This document shows, in pieces, positions 53,340-61,723 of a DNA stretch of 64,000 nucleotides; position 1 is the first letter of the stretch; each line of letters starts with the position of its first letter. This DNA comes from Paralithodes platypus. Its lineage: Eukaryota; Arthropoda; Malacostraca; Decapoda; Lithodidae. The position numbers and the translations under genes were made by a program. The notes beneath the pieces were generated by a model that did no database searches, was not told the DNA's origin, and saw only the letters and a list, made by a program, of their open reading frames with translations. Location: positions 4,820,772 through 4,884,771 of the forward strand of contig CM064552.1 of assembly GCA_032716605.1 (NCBI GenBank), given 5' to 3'.

Positions 53340-54684
53340 GGATAGGCCTAGGCCTACACCAAGAATATATGAATATAATACTGTATATAAATAGATAAGG
53401 AAAATTGAGAGAGAGAGAGAGAGAGACCTTTTGGCCGTAACAAATATGTGTTGTGTAACTGCAGGTTATTTTTGGTTGAAGTAATAAAGATTGGTCAAAT
53501 AAAAAATAGCCTTGTTATTGTGTTAGAATTCCGCTTGTCACATCTTGAAATACTGGGGTACCTATTTTTCTCCATGTATTGTGTTTAATGCCCATATAAG
53601 ACAAATATTTTTATATATTTGTAACTATAATCGACTGACACTACATACTAGGCTATAGCCTATATAACAAAATTGAAGTACTAACGATTTAAATACATAT
53701 ATATAATTAAGATGAGCCAGCCATTCTGCGGACGCTCTTGCTTGGATTTCTGCTGATAAAATTTGGACCAGTTCTGTGTTGACTTAATTAACTTTACCGT
53801 CGACATTTGTGAGTATGGGATGGTAGGAGGGAGGTAGAGTGGGATAAATAGAATGGGGGGGGATTGAACTATATATTTAGTTGTTCAAAAATGTAAGTGA
53901 GAGGTCTGCAAGGGCGTTACTGTTGCAGTATTTTGAAGGATTAGCCTACTAGGCTTAGGCTAATTAGGCTATATAAATTTGTCATTGCTGTTAAGAAATA
54001 TATGATTGTGTTAGCCTATCCTAAATTGTGAAACCGATAAATCTAGTTATAGCCTACTACCCCTATTTTGTAGCTATTCTGTTGGTACTAATAGGTTAGC
54101 CTATAGGCCTAGCCTAGTCCTAATAATAATAATTATAAGGCCTAGGCTAATAATAATAATAATAATAGGCCTATAGCACATTTTTCAAAGGCACAAAGAG
54201 GCATAGATTACCATAGATTACCAGACACAACCAGACAGAAGCAGACAGCCTCCCGAGATTGTCTGGTAGTCTTTGGTCAGCTCGGCCAAGACCAAAGATT
54301 AACGGATTTGTGGCCACCAGCCGGGAGGCAGAACTCTGGTGACAGTTTCAGCCACTCACAGCCTTCGTTACAAGGCATGATTCAAATGTTAGACAACTGA
54401 GGTGAGTGTTGACAGGGGTGAGTGTTGTAAATATTTTATCCTTCATATATTTAAAATTATTATTTCGAATGAATTAGAGTCCTTTGCATTTCTATAGAGT
54501 TGAAAAGTAATATTGATGACATTCAAGACCTCTTTCGCCGCCTTATTAGAAATAATTTAGGCCTATTAGGGAAAATAGGGACCAATAGACTCGCCATATT
54601 TTTCTCATTATAGTTCGCATGGAGGAATTTCGTTATCGACACTTGAAAAACCCTGATTACACCTAAAAATAACACAAAAATAAG
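53340..54684. other. Unassigned sequence
   Basis: Contains a GA run (53409-53427), TAA repeats (54121-54170) and many aggcctaggc motifs. No gene recognised. Confidence 0.4.
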
Positions 54685-55135
54685 GTGACTGGACGACTCG
54701 GCCCATGGGACAGCTCGGCCCACTTTTGGACAACTCGGCCACGACGGCGAGACAGCTCGGCCCATTATTTGAGACAGCTCGGCCCCATGTTATGCTATGG
54801 TTAGGTTAGGTTAGGTAAGGTAAGGTTAGGTAGGGACATAGTGATTCCAAAATGATCAATATGAGAAATAAAAGTTAATGAATTGTCACTTGTTTGATGA
54901 AACTAAAAGTTAGATACATAAATAGATAGGGACATAGTGATTTCAAAATGATCAATATAGCCATCTATATCGTTTTTATGTTGTCGAAGCAAATAAGGGT
55001 TGTGAAAGGCAGAGTTGTCTCGCAATTAACACTGGGCCGAGCTGTCTCGGTTTTACTGGGCCGAGCTGTCTCGCCGTGGGCCGAGCTGTCCGAGCCAAGC
55101 TGTCCCGTGGGCCGAGTAGTCTAGCATTAAAAAAT
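54685..55135. mobile_element. Foldback element built from iterated GGGCCGAGCTGTC
   Basis: 54690-54785 holds about five copies of a GACAGCTCGGCCCA-type motif. 55026-55120 holds about five of the complement TGGGCCGAGCTGTC. The spacing of the units varies (13-30 bp). Between the clusters lie a TTAGG-like tract (54797-54832) and a direct repeat of tagggacatagtgatt.c (54832 and 54927). The ends are not fixed by a target duplication. Confidence 0.65.
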
Positions 55136-55699
55136 AATGTCCCGAACGTAAACAAAGCATTGCACCCAATAAATCCTTCGACCTGGGTCCTCTTCTTCTT
55201 GTTTTGAAAGATGCGGTGAGTGCGATTCACCCAACGTTACTCACAAAAACGATATTATATTATATTATATTGGGGTTAGGTTAATCTAATCTAATCTAAT
55301 CTAATATAATAAAATATTTGTACATTTTGGAAGCGTGCATGGCCTCCCCACAATTTTCCTTACCTACTGAGCGCGATTCACCCAATAAATGGCGCCATTT
55401 GACGGAGTATCTTCAGATTAATGAATAATGGGTAAGTTAATGCAAATCCTCCACTCAAACCATGATAAACAACAATTAAACACTATATTCCCTGGAAAAA
55501 ATATAAAGAAACTTGGTAAATAAGGCGGCTCTAGCTGTCTTGAATGTTACCGTAATATTATTGTTTAATTAACAAATTTTTCTCTGAATTAGGCCTAGGC
55601 CAATGTTTTTTTATTATATAGCCTATATTTAAAAAATATAGGTCTGCCATGAGCAACTTACCAGTTTTTCAAAACATAAAAGGGGATGGATGCAGAGTT
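55136..55699. other. Unassigned sequence with short repeats
   Basis: TATTA/TCTAA repeats at 55250-55310 and a gcgcgattcacccaataaat block (55371-55390) also seen at 45131-45150. Confidence 0.45.
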
Positions 55700-55930
55700 C
55701 GGGCGTACGGTCGTCATTGTTTACATAGGGCGATCGCCGCGGTCGCACTTACGTTCCCGTCTATTTCGACGCTATATTTTCTGCTATTTGCCCCCTGTCA
55801 TTACTACATGAATACTAGGTTAGGTTAGGTTAGGTTAGGTTAGGTTAGGTTAAAATAGACGGGAACATGATGGGAAAGGTCCGACGCCACTACGCGTCAT
55901 GTTACGTAAACAAAGATGGCGGTACGCCCG
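55700..55930. mobile_element. Foldback element with a telomere-like tract in its centre
   Basis: Arms cgggcgtacggtcgtcattg (55700 on) and, reversed, cgggcgtaccgccatctttg (to ~55931). Inner arms gttcccgtctattt are at 55753 and, reversed, at 55866. Between them lies TTTGCCCCCTGTCA (55788-55799), and the TTAGG array follows. Confidence 0.65.
55816..55852. repeat. (TTAGG)n interstitial telomere-like repeat
   Basis: Seven consecutive perfect AGGTT/TTAGG units, the canonical arthropod telomere unit. Confidence 0.9.
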
Positions 55931-55999
55931 CTCACTACATCCTACCCCATAAAAGTTCTATGGTCCACAGTGTCTTTGAAAAATGCGCTAATAGTTCTT

Positions 56000-56218
56000 A
56001 AAGCTAGCGCATGCTAAGCCAGCTAAGGATAGCCCAATAAGGCCGGTTAGGCATATTTCCATTGGGGTCCTGTACTACTATCCCATCCCCTTGCTCATGA
56101 GGGATGGTAACGACTCAGTGTTTGTGAAAAATCTTTAATGCGCCGAGCGTGGGCGCGATCCCGGGCCTTCTGGGTGGAAGTCCGAGACGCTAGTCACTAA
56201 ACCAAGCGAGCCGCTTAA
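56000..56218 (-). mobile_element. tRNA-derived SINE
   Basis: The minus strand begins GGCTCGCTTGGTTTAGTGAC (A-box-like) and has CCCGGGATCGCGCCC (B-box-like), followed by a body that includes actgagtcgttaccatccct. It looks like a tRNA-headed SINE. A tRNA pseudogene is the alternative. Confidence 0.6.
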
Positions 56219-56303
56219 TATTATTAGTACAGTAGTAGCCTAGGCCTAGACTTAGGCTAGTATGGTTTGAAACGCGGAAATATATATTTGACTTGAAATA
56301 GAT

Positions 56304-58030
56304 CTATCTATCTATCTATTGCCTGACGCCGTGATCCCCGAAGGGGTGGCCACGAACGAACCGCCCCCACGCACCTCTGTCCCCAGTCAGTCGACGCCCC
56401 TCCCCCCAACCAGCACCGCCTTAGTTCATGTACTTCCTCACTCCATCCTTCCACCTCTCATTCAGTCTACCTCTCCCTCTCTGTCCCTCCACCTGGCTCT
56501 CGTACACCCTATTAGTCATTCTCTCGCTTTCCATACGTTCCATATGGCCGAACCATCTCAAGTTGTTCCTTTTCACACTTTCCAGCACATCTACCTCCAC
56601 ACCACATCTTCTTACTTCCTCATTAGTCTGTCTATCCCTCCATGTAACTCTGCACGCACTTCTTAAGTAATTCATTTCCACTGGTCTCACTCTTGGTCTG
56701 AGTCTCTCGACCAACGTCCATGCTTCGCTTCCGTAAGTCAGTGTCGGGATTACCACACTGTCATGCAAGGACTTCTTCACTTCCATACTGACCACCCTAT
56801 TTCTTGTTACTGCTTGCAGCATTCCTACAACCCTCTTCCCCTGTTGTACCCTCTCCCGCACTTCTTCATCCATAGTCCCATCTTTACTCAACACACTGCC
56901 CAGATACTTAAAAGAGTTGACGATCTCCATAGCCTGACCGTTCAGCTTCACCTCACACTCTGTGACTTCACCCCTTTCGAAGACCATAACCTTGCTCTTC
57001 CCCGCATTTACCTTCAAATTCCGTTTTTCGCACACTGTTCCAAACTCATTTACCAGACCTTGCAACTCCCATTCATTATCACTCATCAGAACTGTATCAT
57101 CCGCAAACAGCAGTATAGGTAGCTTCCACTCAATTCCCTCCCTTTTCAGCGATACACCAACATCCACTGCTCTTGATAGTATTTCTTTCATGACTCCATC
57201 CATATATACAGTAAACAACCACAGGGACATCACACACCCCTGTTTCAAACCAACATTCAGGTCCAAGAACTCGCTCTGCTCACTTTCCACACGTACTGCC
57301 GCCTGTGCACCCTCATACATGCTCTTCACTGCTTTCAGCAACTTGCCCTCTACTCCGTATATTCTAAGTACTTTCCACAAACCTTCTCTATCCACTCTGT
57401 CATAGGCCTTCTCCAAGTCCATAAAGGCAACATACACCTTTTGTTTCTTCTCCAGATATTTCTCCACAACACAATTCAGGGTAAAAATCTGATCTACACA
57501 TCCTCTTCCCTTCCTAAAACCTCCCTGCTCGGCTCGTCGCCTATCCATTTCTCCGTTCTCACTCTCACTCTCTCAATCACTACCCTACTGTATACCTTCC
57601 CTACTACGCTTAGAAGACATATTCCTCTGTGCTTACCACACACTCCTCTTTCCCCTTTGCCCTTATATAGGGGGACTATTATGCCAGTCTTCCAGTCATC
57701 GGGTGCACTCCCCTTCTCCCATGCTAGTTTGCCCATTTTCCATACCCATTCAAGCACTATCTCACCACCATACCTCAACATTTCCCCACACACTCCATCT
57801 GTTCCTGGTGCTTTCCCCAGCTTCACTCTTTTCATGGCTTCCCACACTTCTGACCTCCTGATCCCCACCTCCTCCTCCACTACTTCTCTTCTTCTCCCTC
57901 CCATACCATATCCAGCTATGTTTGCTGGCTCTTCATTTCTTACATTTAGCAACTCATTGAAGTACTCCCTCCATCTTTCGACTCTCTCTTGCTTCTCGGC
58001 TAGCATTCTCCCATTCTTATCTTTCACACC
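56304..58030 (-). mobile_element. RTE-like LINE (family R), 5'-truncated
   Basis: The 1727-bp copy is flanked by the 12-bp duplication CTTGAAATAGAT (56292-56303 and 58031-58042) and ends in a (TAGA)n tail (TCTA on plus at 56304-56319). It covers the region upstream of the reverse transcriptase through to the 3' end. Its similarity to 29690, 38691 and 61724 is very high over long stretches. Confidence 0.95.
56421..58027 (-). pseudogene. RTE-like reverse transcriptase polyprotein (partial, two frames)
   Basis: Minus-strand frame 57494-58027 starts KDKNGRMLAEKQERVERWRE and includes KLGKAPGTDGVCGEMLRYGG, DDWKTGIIVPLYKGKGERGV and HRGICLLSVVGKVYSRVVIE. A frame change near 57540 leads to 56421-57548: EQGGFRKGRGCVDQIFTL, YVAFMDLEKAYDRVDREGLW, KQGCVMSLWLFTVYMDGVMK, LLFADDTVLMSDNEWELQGL with the FADD catalytic pair, EIVNSFKYLGSVLSKDGTMD, SEAWTLVERLRPRV and NNLRWFGHMERMESERMTNR. 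Apart from that frameshift the coding region is open, so the insertion is young. The endonuclease domain is lost through 5' truncation. Confidence 0.9.
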
Positions 58031-58059
58031 CTTGAAATAGATACATTGAAGTATTACAA

Positions 58060-58215
58060 ACCTTAGGCAAAGTGAGACTCGTCCGCAGCGGTTTCTTCGT
58101 CCGCGGTTTGTTTACCTGGGTGTACAGTGACAGTCGGTTGGGCTGCGGCGTACTTGTTTTTTGCCCCCTGCTGTCAATATATATGATGATGACAAAAAGT
58201 CATGGGGGGGTGAGG
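58060..58215 (+). repeat. Dispersed repeat with CTCF-like core
   Basis: gcggtttgtttacctgggtg and TTTTGCCCCCTGCTGTCAAT (58160-58178) match 46815-46885, including the following ATATAT and G-run. Confidence 0.55.
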
Positions 58216-59329
58216 GGGGGCTTTGGGAAAATGTTTTTTCAGAGGATTGTAATTACCTCCAAACACTATATATATTGATGAAAATTAACAGAAAACTATA
58301 TAAAACCATGAGAAAATTAGTGACATTAATATACAAAAAATCCGGGTTTTTTTTCAGTTTCTGCGTCTGCTGAACCATCCAAAAACACGCTATTTCCTAA
58401 ATTCCCCCACAGCCAGCTGTTATTTGCCTTACAGTATCTACTGTAAGATACTGTAAGATAATATTGGAGGAGACTCTCTCTCTCAGCGATAATTGCATGC
58501 TCGTGGACGTGTGGGCTGAACTCTCGTCATTTCGGCAATGTTACTGAGGTGGAAGTGGTTTAAGAAGTAAGAACATCACAAGCGTGGTTGGAGAGTGTTT
58601 TTTGCTCAATATGTCACTGACAGATTGTTATTATGGTCCCAGATTGAAGCACTAATATATTTATGTATTTATTTTCAGCACTTTCAGGTATATTTCATGT
58701 ACTATACTATAATTAAGTTTGCTTTACCTTCCTATCTTTTTTATATTTCATTAAGTTGCTGGTAACACACCAGTAATAAAAGATAAAACTAACATTAACG
58801 TACCGTACAGTACTGGTACATTATACAGTAGCCTACAGGATTAGGCCAAATTTGTATATACAGTAGTATACAGTTGTTTATCACGCTTGGCGACTTTCGG
58901 CTTGGTGATGAGATGGAAAATCTATGGGCCTACGTGCTTGGCAATGAAAATATCTCACTTGGCGATGAACCGCTGGAAATTCTGGAATTTCGTGCAGCTT
59001 GGCAGCCGCCATGTTTGTTTAAAAACGAGTTATGGTGCTATCCGCGTGTGAGTCCATTGACTCGGCTCCCAGCTTCTGAACCTTTTGTTGTGGAATTACA
59101 CAACATTTTGCCTTTACCATGACCTATGTGGACAGGGGGGGGGGAGGACCCGCAATGGAAAAAAAGCTAACTTTCAATAGAGGCCAGTCTATTTTGGGTG
59201 TAGTATCATCTGCTTAGCAATATTCACGGTTAGTGAAGTTTCGGCAGTCTACTTTGATCGGCAATTGTGAAGGACCACTTTATTGATAAATAATCTAATT
59301 TATTTATTTCACTTCCAACACCAAACACC
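58216..59329. other. Unassigned sequence
   Basis: AT-rich. A patch at 58885-59000 has four loosely repeated cttggcgatga-type motifs and a short open frame (58874-59122) without recognisable features or clear splice borders. Confidence 0.4.
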
Positions 59330-59415
59330 TCTCGATGAAATTAATGAAAGCATGTGACCCTACCGGGATTCGAACCTGGGTTACCACATACAGATCTTAA
59401 ACTACAGTACCGTAC
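59330..59415 (-). mobile_element. tRNA-derived SINE fragment
   Basis: The minus strand has CCAGGTTCGAATCCCGG followed by gtcacatgctttcattaatt, as at 28105-28200. Confidence 0.6.
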
Positions 59416-59744
59416 TGTACATTAAATGTTTTATACTTTTGATGAACAAAATAAGCTATAAAGCTACAGTACACCCATATATAAGAAGTTTAGCCTCTTA
59501 CCTCCTAATAAAATGGTGATGTATATTTTAGCTACGGTAAGGTTCACGATATATTCATTTTATCTAGTTACCAGTTTATGAGCTGCAATAGCATGATGTT
59601 TAGCATGCATTGTTTCAGATTGGTCTCATTGATATACAACACTTTTTAAGGAAAGACAGTGGATAGAGTATTCAGTTAACATGCAGTACATTTGTATTAC
59701 TGTATAATTACTGTACTGAAATTATACTTACCGGTACATACGCA

Positions 59745-59865
59745 CATACATAACGTTATTTCAACATACCATAGTGATTTTGATAAGTTTGTTTGTCTTC
59801 ATATTCTGTGGTTTCTAGTTTTGGTTTGTTTGTTTTGCCAGTTTTACATTACTGTTTAATGTAAT
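59745..59865 (+). mobile_element. SINE D 3' portion
   Basis: catagtgattttgataagtt and ttggtttgtttgttttgcca plus gttttacatt match the SINE D body and tail. Confidence 0.6.
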
Positions 59866-60039
59866 TTAATTACCGGTACATCCAGTTAATCCTAAGGCGG
59901 AGTAACGAAAGTTCATCTCACATCAGGTGATATTACGTGCATGCAAATTAAATAGAATCCCATGGCAAGCTTCCAATGTGTATTATCAAATTGAATAATT
60001 ACAGCATCAATTCATAGATACATAGAACACCCACATACC

Positions 60040-60135
60040 CGGTGTGTAGCATAGCATGTGGTGTGAGACAGCAACTTCTGTATGATATATCCTATGTTCG
60101 AATCCTGGGAGAATCACATACTTTCAATAATTTCA
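60040..60135 (+). mobile_element. tRNA-derived SINE fragment in the intron before exon 60207
   Basis: Contains TATGTTCGAATCCTGGGAGA and catactttcaataatttcat, parallel to 28105-28200. Its end is ~70 bases from the splice acceptor at 60206. Confidence 0.6.
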
Positions 60136-60206
60136 TTTGAGGGTTATTGGTGCTAAGAGCGATGTTAAAAATAATTTCCATGCAACTAATTAGTCTTTCT
60201 TTGCAG

Positions 60207-60391
60207 ACCCGAGGCATGAGTTTAGCGAGTGTGAGGTGAGGTTGGTGAGTGTGGTCGGCTGTATGAGGGTGTTGAGGGCGGTGTTGGGTGGGTGTGTGGG
60301 GGTGGTGGCAACAGTGGTGGTATTGGCAACACTCACGTCCACCCCACCCACACCACCAGCCATGCAGGACATCGTATCTCACAAATTGAAG
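60207..60391 (+). CDS. Internal exon of the right-hand host gene, with hydrophobic segment
   Basis: The acceptor tagtctttctttgcag (AG at 60205-60206) precedes 185 open bases and a GTCAGT donor. The first two bases complete a split codon, then 61 codons follow, starting PRHEFSECEVRLVSVVGCMR and ending AMQDIVSHKLK in phase 0. Residues ~12-43 of the exon are strongly hydrophobic (VLRAVLGGCVGVVATVVVLA), which suits a membrane span or a buried HEAT-type helix pair. A Pro/Thr-rich linker (TSTPPTPPA) follows. The donor phase matches the next exon at 61365. I do not recognise the protein. Confidence 0.6.
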
Positions 60392-60531
60392 GTCAGTATT
60401 GTGTGTATTGCTGGGACTGGGACTGGTTGTATCAGATCAGAGTATATTATTATTAGTAGTATTTTATTATTTACTGGTAATCATCCTTTTGTCATTACAA
60501 AAGAGATACCATTACACTGAAAAGTTTTGTT

Positions 60532-61180
60532 GTTGTCACTCCCTAGGCTGCCTGGCCGAACAGCCCTGAGTCCCTAAGGAAGGCCATGGCCACGATCGAG
60601 CTTTCCCACAGGGCTCTCAAGGAGTGATGATGATGATGATGATGATGCTGATGCTGATGCTGATGCAGTTTTTACCACCATACACTCCCTGCTGAATAGC
60701 AAGGCTAGGGTGGGTGCCCTGATGAATCAGGGACTTAGTGAATAGTTGCCACAGATTGCTAGACCGCACCGTTCACCAACAGCACTGACATCTGCACTGA
60801 CACACTGGCTGGCCCGAGGCTCGAACCGCCAACCTCACGGTTAGCAGGCGAACGCTCTACCAATCGAGCTACGGCCGGAGTGTTGTTGGCGTAAGTAATT
60901 GTGTAGAATGCAGTCTTCTATGACGTGTTTTATTAGTATGGGGTGCTGTGTTGCATCCTGGGCAGGTGCCGACGACGGAGATATCCACTCTCTTCTGATA
61001 GTTCAGAGGAGCTGGATGGTGCCCACATCTCAGCCTGGCCAGGTGGACTGTAGCCTCGCGAGGAAAGGAGGATTCAGAAGGATGGATTTTGGGGGGTCGT
61101 GCCTGCAGCTGCGTGTTGTCTATGAGTGATTGGATGGAACGGCGAGAGATATGAGTATGGATGTGCTTCTGGAAAGTGTA
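60532..61180 (-). mobile_element. Jockey/I-like LINE copy L4, 5'-truncated
   Basis: Minus-strand peptides FQKHIHTHISRRSIQSL, VHLARLRCGHHPAPLNYQKR and CPGCNTAPHT lead towards the shared 3' end (cctggccgaacagccctgag on plus, 60549). It lies wholly in the intron between exons 60207 and 61365 and is split by a SINE at 60627-60876. Confidence 0.8.
60627..60876 (-). mobile_element. tRNA-headed SINE with (ATC)n tail inserted in LINE L4
   Basis: The minus-strand head GGCCGTAGCTCGATTGGTAG has an A-box, and GGCGGTTCGAGCCTCGGG holds a B-box at tRNA spacing, with CTGCTAA in the anticodon-loop position as in tRNA-Ser(GCU). The tail is (CAT)n (ATG on plus, 60627-60665). A 6-bp duplication GGAGTG flanks it (60621-60626 and 60877-60882). 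LINE copies L1-L3 read through this point. Confidence 0.85.
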
Positions 61181-61364
61181 ATTGGTCACTGATCTGATAC
61201 ACTTTCCAGGAAAGATTCATTCTCTGGCCAACACATTGGATGCAGAATCTAGATGATAGGTGCCCTCACCTACCACAGACAAATAACAAGGAATAAAGAG
61301 ATTAAAAGGGGTTTTAAATTACAGTATAGTAACAAATTTTTAACTTTTTTTTTTTTATGGACAG

Positions 61365-61592
61365 GAGGAGCTGGAAGGGAAGATGACCTGTGACCGGAAA
61401 TTACTGGTACGACTGGGACTAAGCCAAGAAGAGTCAGGAGGAACGGAGGACATGGAGGTAGAGGAGGAGGAGGAGGAGAGTAGTGGTGGTGGTGGTGGTG
61501 GAGCGGTGGAGAAGAATGGTAGGAAAGTTGGAGCAGTGTTGTATCCACAACACACTTGGGATAACCTCTCCACACCCGTCCTAGCATCAGCT
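61365..61592 (+). CDS. Second exon of the right-hand host gene, acidic and Gly-rich
   Basis: A T-rich acceptor (ttttttttttatggacag) precedes 228 open bases, 76 codons, followed by the donor GTAAGT. Both borders are phase 0. The peptide starts EELEGKMTCDRKLLVRLGLS, has an acidic run (MEVEEEEEE) and a Ser/Gly run encoded by GAG and GGT repeats, and ends VLYPQHTWDNLSTPVLASA. The two runs make a disordered loop likely. The flanking parts look like folded protein. It joins in frame to exon 60207-60391. The family is unknown to me. A full-length-type RTE insertion begins ~130 bases downstream. Confidence 0.65.
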
Positions 61593-61723
61593 GTAAGTTT
61601 ACTAGTACTAAGCTTAGACAGGATTTTTAGTCATGCACACATACACTAGGTTGCAAGATTGTTTTATATACCGGTAATCTGTATACTGAATTATGTAGTT
61701 TAGTTTATAAATTTAAGCATAAA

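Noticed and set aside
56421..57548. Host gene for a 375-residue protein
   Set aside because: It is the reverse transcriptase of an RTE-like LINE, with catalytic FADD, GATA tail and target duplication.
58874..59122. Small exon encoding 82 residues
   Set aside because: No convincing splice borders, start context or known motif. Part of it consists of loosely repeated cttggcgatga words.
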